From: Halosegnis marinus
GTDB taxonomy: Archaea; Halobacteriota; Halobacteria; Halobacteriales; Haloarculaceae
Reading direction: 5' to 3'
NCBI RefSeq assembly: GCF_029338355.1
Contig: NZ_CP119802.1
Coordinates: forward strand, 992,001 to 1,056,000
Length of the DNA: 64,000 nucleotides
Each line of letters opens with the position of its first letter. The first letter of the stretch is position 1. This document shows, piece after piece, positions 1-8,269 of the stretch. A program made the position numbers and the translations under genes. The notes beneath the pieces are model-generated. The model ran no database searches and had not been told where the DNA came from. It saw nothing but the letters and a program-made list of their open reading frames with translations.

Positions 1-365
1 CGGGCGACGTGTACCCGGACCGCCTCACCAACGCCCGCGCGATAGAGCGGGTGTTCACGCTCGTGGAGACCCGGCGGACGGGAACCGTCGTCGTGAACGG
101 GACGCGCTACGCCCGCATCGAGAGCGTCGCGAACGCCTCGGTCCCGCCGCTGTGGAACGTCACCGTCACGGCGCTCGTCTCCCCCGAGGGGCTGGTCCGC
201 GAGTACCGGGTCGCCTACGACGTGACCCGCGACGACGGGAGCGTCCGCAGCGTCGTCGCGCTGTCGTACACCCGCGTCGGGGAGACGAGGGTGACCCCGC
301 CGCCGTGGGTCGAGTCGATACGGAACGAGACGACCGAGCGGCGGCCGCTCCGGCCGCTTTCGTGA
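1..365 (+). CDS. C-terminal part of a haloarchaeal lipoprotein-like hypothetical protein (5' end outside window)
   Basis: The reading frame is open from the window edge to a TGA stop at 363-365, so only the last 120 or so residues are seen. No start is assigned: an in-frame GTG at 9 is probably internal. The visible part reads as beta-strand-rich and Thr/Val/Arg-rich, with a pattern (NVTVTALVSPEGLVREYRVAY) typical of the C-terminal domains of haloarchaeal secreted or lipid-anchored proteins of unknown function. The N-terminal signal that would prove export is not in the window. It faces the acyl-CoA synthetase gene tail to tail across a gap with a direct repeat. Confidence 0.6.
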   Translation, partial: GDVYPDRLTNARAIERVFTLVETRRTGTVVVNGTRYARIESVANASVPPLWNVTVTALVSPEGLVREYRVAYDVTRDDGSVRSVVALSYTRVGETRVTPPPWVESIRNETTERRPLRPLS

Positions 366-370
366 CTCGG

Positions 371-432
371 TCGCACTGACGGACGGCTCGCGTGTCGCTC
401 CGCTCCCGCTCGCACTGACGGACGGCTCGCGT
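371..432. repeat. Two copies of a 23-base direct repeat between convergent genes
   Basis: The 23 bases at 371-393 (starting TCGCACTGACGGACGG) recur exactly at 410-432, separated by 16 bases. The second copy ends on the first base of the reverse-complement stop codon of the minus-strand acyl-CoA synthetase gene, so it touches coding sequence. No function is known. The position suggests a duplication in an intergenic spacer or a pair of termination signals. Confidence 0.7.
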
Positions 433-2090
433 TACTCGCCGTCCCGCAGCTTCCGGCGCTGTATCTTCCCCGTCGTCGTGGTGGGTAGCGCCTCGACGAA
501 CGCGATCTCTCGGGGGTACTCGTGTTTCGCCAGCGAGTCGCGCACGAGCGCCCGGAGTTCCTCGCGCAGGTCGTCGTCGCCCGCGACGCCGGCGACCGGC
601 TGGACGAACGCCTTGATTATCTCGCCGCGGAGGTCGTCGGGGACGCCCACGACGCCGACCTGCTCGACCGAGGGGTGTTCGAGCAGCGCGCTCTCCACCT
701 CGCCGGGGCCGACCCGGTAGCCCGCGGTGATGATGACGTCGTCGTCGCGCGCCTTGAACCAGAAGTAGCCGTCCTCGTCGCGCCGCCCGAGGTCGCCCGT
801 GAGGTGCCACGACCCGCCCGCGTCGTCCTCGACGGTGGCGGCCGCGGTCTTCTCCGGGCGGTTCAGGTACTCGTGGAAGACGACGGGGTCGGGTTCGCCG
901 CTCGGGGCCGTCCGGCGCACGGCGAGGTGGCCGACCTCGTCGTCGGGCTTCCGCTCGCCGGTGTCGGGGTCGAGGACCGCGACCTCGTGACCGGGCGCGG
1001 GCTTGCCCATGCTCCCCGCTCGCGCGTCGAACCACCGCCGGCAGTTCGTCACGAGGAGGTTCGCCTCCGTCTGTCCGTACAGTTCGTTGACGGGGACGCC
1101 GCCGAGTTCCTCGTCGGCCCACGCCAGTATCTCGGGCGTGAGCGGTTCGCCGCCGGAACAGACGGCTTCCAGCGCGAGGTCCCACTCGTCGGGGTCCTCG
1201 TTCATCAGCATCCGAATCGCGGTCGGGGGGAGGAAGGCGTTGGTGACCGCCTCCCGGGCGAGCACGTCGTAGGCCTCGCGGGCGTCGAACGACCCCATCG
1301 GGTAGCCGACCACCGGCTGTCCGTAGTGCCACGCCGGGAAGAGCAGGTCGCCGAGCGCGCCGATCCACGCCCAGTCGGCGGGCGTCCAGAACGTCCCCTC
1401 GGTGTCGAGTTCGAAGTACATCGAGAACGCCGGACAGTGGCCGAGCCACACGTCGTGACCGTGGAGCACACCCTTCGGCGGCCCCGTCGAGCCGCTGGTG
1501 TACATGACGATAGCGGGGGTCTCCGGTGTCGTTTCGACCCGGTCGAACGCCGCGGGCGCGTCGAGCAGGGCGTCGAACGCGTCGAGTCCGTCGGCGACCC
1601 CCTCCCCGCGCCAGTCCACCTCGACGTGGTGGGCGAGCGCGTCACACGCGGCCGCGGCCTCGCGCACCGCCGCCCGGCAGTCCGTGTCCGCGACGACGGC
1701 GACGGCCCCGGAGTCGTCGAGGCGGCTCTCCAGCCCGTCGGGGCCGAACAGCACGGAGAGGGGAAGCGACACGGCGCCGAGTTTCCAGCAGGCGAGATGG
1801 GTCAGCGGGTTCGCCGGCACCTGCGGCAGAACGACGGCGACGGTGTCGCCCGCGCCGACGCCCCGGGCCGCGAGCGCGTTCGCCACCCGGTCGGAGGCGG
1901 CGTCGAGGTCGGCGAAGGAGTACGTCTCCGCGCGCCCGTCCGGGTAGCGCTGGCGCAGCGCCGGCGCGTCCGTGTCGTCGTGTTTCCGCAGGAGGTCCGC
2001 GACGAGGTTGTAGTCGTCCGGGACGTTCCACTCGAACCCCTCGCGTGCGGCCCCGTAGGTCGGGTAGTCGAGGTCGATGTGCCACGGCAT
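432..2090 (-). CDS. Acyl-CoA synthetase (AMP-forming, medium-chain/acetyl-CoA type)
   Basis: This 552-residue enzyme of the ANL (AMP-binding) superfamily activates a carboxylic acid with ATP and joins it to coenzyme A. All core motifs are present: the phosphate-binding loop YTSGSTGPPKGVLHGHD near residue 195, YGQTE near 335, TGDLGRRDEDGYFWFKARDDD in the hinge region near 440, YRVGPGEVE, and the C-terminal catalytic lysine in TTGKIQRRKL. Length and the WTPADWAWIG segment fit the medium-chain (ACSM-like) group better than short acetyl-CoA synthetases, but substrate cannot be read from sequence. The ATG start gives a complete N-terminal domain. The gene stands alone, 41 bases from the next minus-strand gene upstream. 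Confidence 0.88.
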   Translation of the reverse strand: MPWHIDLDYPTYGAAREGFEWNVPDDYNLVADLLRKHDDTDAPALRQRYPDGRAETYSFADLDAASDRVANALAARGVGAGDTVAVVLPQVPANPLTHLACWKLGAVSLPLSVLFGPDGLESRLDDSGAVAVVADTDCRAAVREAAAACDALAHHVEVDWRGEGVADGLDAFDALLDAPAAFDRVETTPETPAIVMYTSGSTGPPKGVLHGHDVWLGHCPAFSMYFELDTEGTFWTPADWAWIGALGDLLFPAWHYGQPVVGYPMGSFDAREAYDVLAREAVTNAFLPPTAIRMLMNEDPDEWDLALEAVCSGGEPLTPEILAWADEELGGVPVNELYGQTEANLLVTNCRRWFDARAGSMGKPAPGHEVAVLDPDTGERKPDDEVGHLAVRRTAPSGEPDPVVFHEYLNRPEKTAAATVEDDAGGSWHLTGDLGRRDEDGYFWFKARDDDVIITAGYRVGPGEVESALLEHPSVEQVGVVGVPDDLRGEIIKAFVQPVAGVAGDDDLREELRALVRDSLAKHEYPREIAFVEALPTTTTGKIQRRKLRDGE

Positions 2091-2131
2091 ACCGTGGTCG
2101 TCATCCGCACGGGGCTAAAACCCTCGCCGGC

Positions 2132-3790
2132 TCAGAACGGCTTCTCGCGCTCGGGTTCGTCCTCGTCGGACTCCATCTCGCGCAGACGGCTCTCGATGTC
2201 GGAGCTGTCGCCGCCGTCGGCCACCTGTTCGACCGCCCGTTCCGGCTCCGCGTCGACCGCCTCGGCCTCGCCGTCCTCGTCCGCGCCCTCCTCGGCGGCC
2301 GCCGGCTCCGTCTCCGTCTCGGTGTCAGGCCCCTCCACGCTCGTGTCCATCCCGAACGCCGACGAGAGCGCCTCCCGCATCGAGCGGACCTGCGCGGCGA
2401 CCGTCTCCAGTTCCGCCACGTCGGCCGCGAGGTCGCCGCGCTCCTCGCGCGCCTCCGCCTCGACGCGTTCGAGTTCCGCGGTGAGCGTCTCGCGCAGCGC
2501 GTCGAGTTCGGCGTCGAGTTCCTCGCGCGCCGCGGCCACCTCGTCGGCGACGCCCTCGACCTCGGTTTCGAGCGCCGCGCGCTCCGCCTCGGCCTCCGCG
2601 GCGACCTCGTCCAGCCGCGCGTCGAGGTCGTTCACGGCCTCGCGGACCTCGGCCGTCGCCTCGTCCACGCGGTCGGCGAGCGCGTCCCGCTCCTCGCGGG
2701 CCGCCGCCGCCTCTTCGCGCAGGTCGGCGACGACCTCCACGGGCGGTCCCTCCTCGTCGAGCAGCTCCTCCAGCGGCGTCACGTACGCCGCGAGGTCGTC
2801 CACCCGCCGCTGGACGTGGTCGAGGCGCGCCGTCTGACTCCCCGACAGCGTCGCGCCGAGTTCCTCGGCGAGCCGTTCGCGCGTCGCCTCGTCCACCTCG
2901 CCGGCCTCCAGTTCGGCGGCGAGCGCGGCGGCCACGGAGCCGCCGGCGACGCCCGCGGCGGCCGGGGTGGCCGTATCGTCGGTTTCGTCTTCCGTCGCCT
3001 CCTCGGCGTGGTCGTCCAAGGCGTCCGCGTCCCCGTCGTCGTCGTCCGCGTCCGCGTCGACCGCTTCGTCGGGGTCCGCGGGGTCGTCGTCCGCGTCCTC
3101 CGCGTCCGTCGGGTCGGCGAGGTCGAGGGCCGTATCGTCGTCCGTGTCCCCCTCCTCGTCGGCCTCGTCGGCGGCCGCCCCCTCGTCTTCGAGTTCGCGG
3201 ATGGCCGGTTGGAGCGGGCCGTCGGCGTCGTCGGGCTCGTCGCCGTCCGCCGCCTCCACGACTGCCGGTTCGGGGTCGTCGAAGTCCTCCAGTTCCTCGA
3301 TACCGCTGGACTCGGTGCGGGCGGTGTCGGGTTCCTCGTCGCCGCCGCCGCCGAGAAAGCGGCTCACCGCCCCGCGGAGGCCGCTGTCGCTCGTCCCCGA
3401 CGAGCCGCCGCCGGACGTGTCGCTCGACGCGGCCGGGCCGGCGGCCGCGAGCGGGTCGGCGTTGAGGCGGAGCGCCGGCGTCTCCCAGTCAACCTCCAGT
3501 CCCGTGGTGTCGAGATAGGCGCCGTACACGATGGTCAGCGGGTCGTCGGGCGTGACCTCAGCCTCGAACGCGACGCACTCGGCCGTCGCCTCGCCGGTCT
3601 CCGGGGTGTGGTCCGGGTGGAACCCGACCTGGTCGGGACCGACCGCCGCCGGCAGGTCGTCGGTCACGCGAACCGTCGCCGGCGCGTCCGCCGTGACGCT
3701 CAGTTCCACGATGACCCCCTCGCCCTTGACCGTGACCGAGCGCTCGACCCGCGCCGGCCCGTCGGTCGTCGTTACGGACTCCTCGCTCAT
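2132..3790 (-). CDS. Acidic coiled-coil protein with N-terminal beta domain, unknown function
   Basis: The product is about 552 residues and was not recognised. Residues about 10-130 form a beta-rich module (TVKGEGVIVELSVTADAPATVRV). Residues about 140-290 are a low-complexity linker dominated by Asp and Glu. Residues about 310-480 are a long heptad-like coiled coil (repeated REERDAL, EAEAERAAL, AREELDAELDAL), followed by another acidic tail. There is no signal peptide or membrane segment, so it should be cytoplasmic. The ATG at 3790 (MSEESVTT) is preferred over the earlier one at 3817 because it starts right at the conserved-looking module. It lies directly downstream of the RNB exonuclease gene, separated by a strong hairpin. 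A structural or scaffolding role is a guess. Confidence 0.7.
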   Translation of the reverse strand: MSEESVTTTDGPARVERSVTVKGEGVIVELSVTADAPATVRVTDDLPAAVGPDQVGFHPDHTPETGEATAECVAFEAEVTPDDPLTIVYGAYLDTTGLEVDWETPALRLNADPLAAAGPAASSDTSGGGSSGTSDSGLRGAVSRFLGGGGDEEPDTARTESSGIEELEDFDDPEPAVVEAADGDEPDDADGPLQPAIRELEDEGAAADEADEEGDTDDDTALDLADPTDAEDADDDPADPDEAVDADADDDDGDADALDDHAEEATEDETDDTATPAAAGVAGGSVAAALAAELEAGEVDEATRERLAEELGATLSGSQTARLDHVQRRVDDLAAYVTPLEELLDEEGPPVEVVADLREEAAAAREERDALADRVDEATAEVREAVNDLDARLDEVAAEAEAERAALETEVEGVADEVAAAREELDAELDALRETLTAELERVEAEAREERGDLAADVAELETVAAQVRSMREALSSAFGMDTSVEGPDTETETEPAAAEEGADEDGEAEAVDAEPERAVEQVADGGDSSDIESRLREMESDEDEPEREKPF

Positions 3791-3829
3791 GTGTCCGGCT
3801 CTCGTCCCCGTCAGCATGAGTGTTTCCCC

Positions 3830-3852
3830 GCTTTCTCACCGCGTGAGAAAGC
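3830..3852. terminator. Perfect 10-bp hairpin between exonuclease and coiled-coil genes
   Basis: GCTTTCTCAC at 3830-3839 is repeated inverted as GTGAGAAAGC at 3843-3852 with a three-base CGC loop. It begins two bases past the TAA stop of the minus-strand RNB nuclease gene and lies 40 bases before the next start codon. It could be a terminator or processing structure for the nuclease transcript, or an operator for the downstream gene. The symmetry is seen directly; the role is inferred. Confidence 0.5.
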
Positions 3853-3854
3853 CG

Positions 3855-5180
3855 TTAATCGAAGGCTGCGGGGTTCACTTCGGAGGCCGAGCGGTCGAGG
3901 TCGTCGGGGTCGGCGTCCTCCTCGTCGACCACCTCGATGCCGCGGTTGTTCACCGCGTGCGGGTCGAGGCCGACCTCCTGGAGGAAGTCCTTGTAGATGC
4001 GCTCGCAGGTCTCGGCGGCCTTCCCGCGCTCGGAGGCGTGGTCGCACAGGTCCGCGAGCACGACGCCCTCCGGCGTCTCGTCCTGGTAGATTATCCAGTG
4101 GTTGACGAGGTCCGACAGCCGGCGGATGGGCGAGGTGAAGTGGCCGTATATCTCGAAGTTGAGCGCGTGGTGGCCGCCGAACGGGTCGGACATGTACTTC
4201 GCCCGCGGCATGACCTTCATCACGGCCCACTGTATCTTGTCGAGCTGGCGGCCGGGGGCCTCCTCCAGGGTGGCGTTGACGGCCTTCCGGGGGTCGTCCC
4301 ACGCCGCGCCGGGGATGGAGACGCCGTCGAGGTCCTGTATCTCCTGGAGCGCCTCGTCCCACTTCTCGGGGGTCGGCTGCGGGTGGACGCGGAACATCGC
4401 CTCCAGCCCGCGCGACCACTGGAGCTCGTGGGTGACGGCCTTGTTCGCCTTCAGCATGCACTCCTCGATGATGGTGTGGGCGCGGTCGCGGCGCGGATTG
4501 AGCACGAGCGAGCCGTCCTCCTTGCGCTGTTCGTGGAGGCTGTCGGCGAGCTCGTGGACGAGCGTGAGTTCGTCGTGGAGGTCGGCGTCCGCCTCGTCCA
4601 GCCGGTTCTCCGCCTGCTTGTACGTCAGCCGCTCGTCGGAGTGGACGACGGACTTGTAGATGTCGATGGACTCGTTCGACAGCGTCTCGCCGTCTATCTT
4701 CATTTCCACGGTGTGTGCCAGCCGGTCCTCGTTCGGCACGAGCGAGCAGACCGTCTCGGCCAGCGCCGGCGGGAGCATGTGCATCGTGTAGCCGGGCAGA
4801 TAGACGGTGTTGCCCCGCTTGAGCGCCTCCTCCCACATCGCCGTGCCGGGCTGGACGTAGTGGGTCACGTCGGCGATGTGGACCCACAGCCGGTAGCCGT
4901 CGTCCTCGCGTTTGATGGAGATGGCGTCGTCGAAGTCCTGCGCGTCCGCCGGGTCGATGGTGCAGGTCGTCAGGTCCCGGCAGTCGGTGCGGTAGTCCTC
5001 GCCGATCTCGGACTCGATTTCGGCGTCGATGTCCGTGGTGCGTTCCTCGGCCTCGCGGATGACCTCGCTCGGGAAGGCGTCGCGGAGCTCGAACTCCTCG
5101 AACAGCTCCTTCCGCTTGTTGTCGAGGTGGCGGGCGAGATCCTCGTCGATGCGGACGGGACCCTGGTCGTCGTCGGTCAT
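3855..5180 (-). CDS. RNB-domain exoribonuclease (RNase R/II family)
   Basis: The 441-residue protein is the RNB catalytic core of RNase II/R, which digests RNA from the 3' end. The metal-binding loop is visible as CTIDPADAQDFDDAIS near residue 70. The conserved C-terminal motif HFTSPIRRLSDLVNHW near residue 355 carries the expected arginines. The cold-shock and S1 RNA-binding domains of bacterial RNase R (about 800 residues) are missing, as is usual for haloarchaeal members. Haloarchaea lack the archaeal exosome, and published work on Haloferax volcanii assigns 3' RNA decay to this family, so it is probably essential. The ATG at 5180 begins MTDDDQGPVRIDEDLARHL. Confidence 0.9.
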   Translation of the reverse strand: MTDDDQGPVRIDEDLARHLDNKRKELFEEFELRDAFPSEVIREAEERTTDIDAEIESEIGEDYRTDCRDLTTCTIDPADAQDFDDAISIKREDDGYRLWVHIADVTHYVQPGTAMWEEALKRGNTVYLPGYTMHMLPPALAETVCSLVPNEDRLAHTVEMKIDGETLSNESIDIYKSVVHSDERLTYKQAENRLDEADADLHDELTLVHELADSLHEQRKEDGSLVLNPRRDRAHTIIEECMLKANKAVTHELQWSRGLEAMFRVHPQPTPEKWDEALQEIQDLDGVSIPGAAWDDPRKAVNATLEEAPGRQLDKIQWAVMKVMPRAKYMSDPFGGHHALNFEIYGHFTSPIRRLSDLVNHWIIYQDETPEGVVLADLCDHASERGKAAETCERIYKDFLQEVGLDPHAVNNRGIEVVDEEDADPDDLDRSASEVNPAAFD

Positions 5181-5271
5181 GCCCCGGCTTCGAGACGGTT
5201 TCAGTTAGGCGTGTCGGGCGCGAGGGGCAAGCGAGCGAAGCGACCGCAGGCCCTCGTACGAGCGGGAGCGG

Positions 5272-5292
5272 CGCGGGACCGGAGGTCCCGCG
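5272..5292. repeat. Perfect 9-bp hairpin with GGA loop
   Basis: CGCGGGACC (5272-5280), loop GGA, then GGTCCCGCG (5284-5292). It sits upstream of the exonuclease gene and downstream of the small gene at 5443-5661. The identical loop is found in the neighbouring hairpin and in one at 29250. Confidence 0.6.
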
Positions 5293-5302
5293 GACCGTGC
5301 GA

Positions 5303-5319
5303 GCGGGCCGGAGGCCCGC
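5303..5319. repeat. Perfect 7-bp hairpin with GGA loop
   Basis: GCGGGCC (5303-5309), loop GGA, GGCCCGC (5313-5319), ten bases after the previous hairpin. The arms differ in sequence from the first hairpin but the loop is the same. Confidence 0.6.
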
Positions 5320-5442
5320 GAGCAACGAGTGGAGCGAGCGACACGCGAGGCGGGCGTGGCGAGCCCGGAGGGCGAGTCACGGAGCGAACGGGAAGGGAAC
5401 GGCGAACGAGCAACGCGGGCGCGTTCGACCGGAAACGGGGGG

Positions 5443-5661
5443 CTACGCCGTGACCGCGGCGCGCAGGCCCTCGGCGGAGAGGATGAGTCGGCCCGAGTCG
5501 TCCACGGGGTCGAGGAGGCCGCGCTCGCGCAGGCCGGCGGCGACGCCCGCGGGGTCGGCGAGGTCGGTTCGGGCGGGGAGCGCGTCGGGCGCGAGCGCGC
5601 CGTCCGCGCGGGCGAACGCCCGGAGCACGGTCGCCTCGGGGTCGGTGAGTCGCTGGGTCAT
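5443..5661 (-). CDS. Small winged-helix-like hypothetical protein (72 aa)
   Basis: The ATG at 5659-5661 gives MTQRLTDPEATVLRAFARA and a 72-residue protein. The pattern (helix, LPARTDLADPAGVAAGLRERGLL, short hairpin DSGRLILSAEG) resembles a compact winged-helix fold, as in many small haloarchaeal regulators. The frame stays open upstream but in arginine-rich, shadow-like composition, so this internal ATG is chosen. It is the last gene of a minus-strand run that includes the membrane protein at 5685-6113 and the zinc protein at 6119-6412. Confidence 0.6.
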   Translation of the reverse strand: MTQRLTDPEATVLRAFARADGALAPDALPARTDLADPAGVAAGLRERGLLDPVDDSGRLILSAEGLRAAVTA

Positions 5662-5684
5662 ATGCCGGCGTTCCGGAGCATCGG

Positions 5685-6113
5685 CTATGAAACCGGGGGG
5701 TCGGGGCCGACCCGGCCGACGAGGACGTACGCGACGACCAGGGAGGGCGGGAGCGCGGCGGCGACGAACAGGAACTGCGTGACGGGGTCGGGCGGCGGCG
5801 CGAGCGCCGACCCGGCGACGAAGGCGAGCAGCGAGCCGAACCCGAAGGTCCCGACGGTTCGTTCGCGGTCGCCGGGGGGCGAGGCGCGCGCGCCGGCGCG
5901 GCCCGCGGCGACGAGCACGAGGTAGACGGGGAGGACGAACGGCACCGCGGCGCTCGCGACGGCCCACAGCGCCGGGCGGTCGCTGTCGCGGTCGCGGTCG
6001 CGCGCGTCGTCGTACACCCAGACGGCGGCCGCGAGGAGGCCCGCGGGGAGGAGAACCAGGGTGAGGGCGACGACGTTGCTGGGGAGCGACCCCTGGAGAA
6101 CCGGCGTCGTCAC
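5685..6113 (-). CDS. Four-helix membrane protein, unknown function
   Basis: A 142-residue protein with four predicted membrane helices (about 14-34, 47-66, 86-103, 109-131). The first loop carries VWVYDDARDRDRDSDR, a motif seen after the first helix in several haloarchaeal membrane proteins of unknown role. The GTG at 6111-6113 is chosen because it lies five bases after the stop of the upstream zinc-binding gene, which implies co-transcription. The longer frame above it is arginine-rich and overlaps that gene. Confidence 0.65.
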   Translation of the reverse strand: MTTPVLQGSLPSNVVALTLVLLPAGLLAAAVWVYDDARDRDRDSDRPALWAVASAAVPFVLPVYLVLVAAGRAGARASPPGDRERTVGTFGFGSLLAFVAGSALAPPPDPVTQFLFVAAALPPSLVVAYVLVGRVGPDPPVS

Positions 6114-6118
6114 CGCGG

Positions 6119-6412
6119 TTACCGCTCGCTCTCGGAGCGCGGGCCGCGCTCGGTCGCCAGCTCCGCGTACCGCGTCAGGAACGCCTCGCGGTCCGTCTCG
6201 CCCGCGCCGCTCTCGGCGAGCAGCGATTCGAGGTTGCCGCGGGGCTGGTGGTCGATGTCGCGGTGACACGGCTTGCAGAGGTACTCGAACTCCTTGTCCC
6301 GGCGGTCGTAGCGGTCGCCCTCCTTGTCGTACTCGCGCGCGTCGGTTCGGGACACGGTGTCGCCGCAGGCGATACAGGTCACCTGCGTAGCGCGGTCCCG
6401 GTTACCCCACAT
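6119..6412 (-). CDS. Small zinc-binding (HNH/zinc-ribbon-like) protein
   Basis: A 97-residue soluble protein with CIAC near residues 13-16 and CKPCHRDIDH near 46-55, giving four cysteines and nearby histidines for one zinc ion. The LCKPCHRDIDH signature is reminiscent of HNH endonuclease zinc sites, but a full catalytic HNH motif is not evident. It is a haloarchaeal conserved-hypothetical type. The ATG at 6412 starts MWGNRDRATQVTCIAC. It is first in a minus-strand run with the genes at 5685 and 5443. Confidence 0.7.
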   Translation of the reverse strand: MWGNRDRATQVTCIACGDTVSRTDAREYDKEGDRYDRRDKEFEYLCKPCHRDIDHQPRGNLESLLAESGAGETDREAFLTRYAELATERGPRSESER

Positions 6413-6489
6413 GGCTACCCCTTACAAGGGTGTTCACTTAGGGGTTCCTGCCGGGCTGACGCCCGTCTGACAGGGGGACGCCGACGCCG

Positions 6490-7374
6490 TCACCGCAGGT
6501 CGCGCGCGGCCTCCCACGCGCGAACCAGCCGGGCGGTCGTGGCGTTGACCGGCGTCTCGACGCCGTAGCCGGCGACGAACCCCGAGATGGCGTCCACCTC
6601 GGTCCGGCGGCCGGCCTCCACGTCCTGCAGCATCGAGGAACGGTTGGCGGCGGTGGCCTCGGCGACGCGCTCGACGGCCGCGACGGCCGTTTCGTCGTCG
6701 AGGTCGAGCCCGTCGGCGCGGGCGACGCGGGCCGTCTCGCGGGCGGCGTCGCGGGCCACGCCGCCGGCGGGGCCGTCGAGGAGCGCGCCGTTCTCGACGC
6801 GGGCCAGCGCCGTCGTCGCGTTGATGCCGGCGTTGACCGCGAGCTTCTCCCACAGACGCAATGGCATGTCCTCGGCGACGGTCGTGTGGAGGCCGGCGGC
6901 GTCGAAGGCCGTGCCGACCCGGTCGGCGGCCTCGCTGGCACCCCCTCCGCGCGCGCCGAGGACGACCTCCCCGACGCCGGTGCAGGCGACGACCCCCGGC
7001 TCGGTCAGTCGTGCGCCGTAGGTGCAGGTGCCGGCGAGGACGGGACAGTCGAGGTCGGCGGCGAGCGTCGTCTCGTTTCCCATCCCGTTCTGGAGCGAGA
7101 GGCAGGCGTCGAGGGCGACGGGCGCGAGCGCCTCGGCCGCGGCGTCGGTGTCGAACGCCTTCGTCGTCACGACGGCGAGGTCGGCACTCGCGGGCGGGTC
7201 GGTGCGGGCGTCGGGGCGGACGCGCTCGTCGTACGCGCCGGTCAGTTCGAGGCCGCCCTCGCGGACCCGCGAGACGTGCGGCTCCCGGCCGACGAGCGTC
7301 ACCTCGTGGGCGCGCGCGAGCAGGCCCCCCACGAGCGACCCCAGGCTCCCCGCGCCGAGGACGACGACGTGCAT
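6490..7374 (-). CDS. panE: 2-dehydropantoate 2-reductase (ketopantoate reductase)
   Basis: This 294-residue enzyme reduces ketopantoate to pantoate with NAD(P)H, a step of coenzyme A synthesis in the cytoplasm. The N-terminal Rossmann loop is VLGAGSLGSLVGGLLA. The catalytic lysine region reads LWEKLAVNAGINATTALARV near residue 175, and the C-terminal helical domain with TEVDAISGFVAGYG is intact. The length matches the family (290-310). The frame starts at an ATG with the Rossmann strand right at the N-terminus. The gene is monocistronic by spacing, with 37 bases to the upstream rubredoxin-like gene. Confidence 0.9.
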   Translation of the reverse strand: MHVVVLGAGSLGSLVGGLLARAHEVTLVGREPHVSRVREGGLELTGAYDERVRPDARTDPPASADLAVVTTKAFDTDAAAEALAPVALDACLSLQNGMGNETTLAADLDCPVLAGTCTYGARLTEPGVVACTGVGEVVLGARGGGASEAADRVGTAFDAAGLHTTVAEDMPLRLWEKLAVNAGINATTALARVENGALLDGPAGGVARDAARETARVARADGLDLDDETAVAAVERVAEATAANRSSMLQDVEAGRRTEVDAISGFVAGYGVETPVNATTARLVRAWEAARDLR

Positions 7375-7411
7375 ACGCGCAAGCTACGCGCCCGCGGGCA
7401 AAAACGGTCGG

Positions 7412-7708
7412 CTAGTCCTGCTGCCAGTAGTACAGCTCCTCGCCGGGCGCGCCGCAGGCGGGACAGGAATCGGGCATCTCGTTTAGCTCGCCGATCTCGC
7501 CGCACTCCCAGCAGCGCCACTGGAGCTCCTTGATACCGGCCGTGGTGCCGGCCTCGTGTTCGACGGACATGGCGACGACGCCGTCGGCCGTCGCGACGTA
7601 GAAGCCGTGCTCGTCGAGTCCCCGAACCCGACCGAGGCGGTTGCCGTCGTCGTCGTACACGCCCTCGCCCAGACTGACCGCGCGCTCGTCCATGGTTTCA
7701 ACACCCAT
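7412..7708 (-). CDS. Rubredoxin-like zinc-ribbon protein (98 aa)
   Basis: From the ATG at 7708 (MGVETMDERAVSL) the protein has a small N-terminal beta domain (EGVYDDDGNRLGRVRGLDEHGFYVA) like a PRC-barrel fragment. A C-terminal zinc ribbon follows (RCWECGEIGELNEMPDSCPACG) with two CxxC pairs. Such rubredoxin-like proteins are common in haloarchaea, with no defined role. A further ATG at 7693 would also work. It precedes the Fe-S scaffold sufU by 45 bases on the same strand, which may hint at a redox or metal role, but that is inference. Confidence 0.75.
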   Translation of the reverse strand: MGVETMDERAVSLGEGVYDDDGNRLGRVRGLDEHGFYVATADGVVAMSVEHEAGTTAGIKELQWRCWECGEIGELNEMPDSCPACGAPGEELYYWQQD

Positions 7709-7753
7709 GGTAGATATTGCCACGAGAGGGCAAAAACCCACCTGCCGGCGCGC

Positions 7754-8176
7754 TCAGTCCTCCTCGGTCGTGGTCTCGTCGAGCTCCTTGTCGCCGACGT
7801 AGACGGCCGCGCCGTCCTGTGCCACCTTCTCCGCGAGCACGGCGCACTTGATTCGCATCGGGGATATCTCGACGCCGAGCATCTCGACCACGTCGTCGCG
7901 GTCCATCCCGCGCACCTCCGAGAGCGTCTTCCCGCGGAGTTCCCCCGACAGCATGCTGGCCGACGCCTGCGAGATGGCACAGCCGTCGCCGATGAAGGAG
8001 ACGCCCTCGATGGTCTCGTCGTCGTCGGCCAGTTTGACGAACATCTTGATGGTGTCGCCGCACATCGGGTTCTCGCCGACGTGCTCGAAGCTCGCCCCCT
8101 CCATCTCGCCGTAGTTCCGGGGGTTCTTGTAGTGGTCCAGTATCTGCTGGCGGTACATGTCGGAGCCGGTTCCCAT
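7754..8176 (-). CDS. sufU: SufU/IscU-type iron-sulfur cluster scaffold protein
   Basis: The 140-residue protein receives sulfur from a cysteine desulfurase and builds Fe-S clusters. The three conserved cysteine sites are visible: NPMCGDTI near residue 42, GDGCAISQAS near 67 and MRIKCAVLA near 112. The insertion between the second and third sites (SGELRGKTLSEVRGMD) fits SufU more than IscU. The ATG at 8176 (MGTGSDMYRQQILDHYKNP) is chosen; the next one at 8158 is also possible. A TATA-like CCCTTTTGC on the minus strand about 30 bases upstream suggests its own promoter. The partner desulfurase sufS is 1.5 kb away on the same strand. Confidence 0.9.
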   Translation of the reverse strand: MGTGSDMYRQQILDHYKNPRNYGEMEGASFEHVGENPMCGDTIKMFVKLADDDETIEGVSFIGDGCAISQASASMLSGELRGKTLSEVRGMDRDDVVEMLGVEISPMRIKCAVLAEKVAQDGAAVYVGDKELDETTTEED

Positions 8177-8269
8177 CGTTGTCACGTATTGGTGAATGGC
8201 GTGCAAAAGGGTTGTGTGCGGCGACCCGCGCGGGAGAACGTACAAGGGTCGGCGGCCGCTCCCACGTGT

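Larger units (their letters stand above)
5181..5442. other. Intergenic region with GA-rich repeats and two GGA-loop hairpins
   Basis: No gene is supported here. The plus strand is full of GAGCGA/AGCGAGCGAAGCGA-like words and contains two perfect hairpins, listed separately. This kind of purine-skewed GC-rich spacer recurs at 29.1-29.3 kb and 48.4-48.6 kb in this window. Confidence 0.6.

Noticed and set aside
1526-4105. 859-residue open frame on the plus strand
   Set aside because: It is almost entirely Arg/Pro/Gly/Val-rich and lies antisense to the synthetase and coiled-coil genes; a GC-content shadow.
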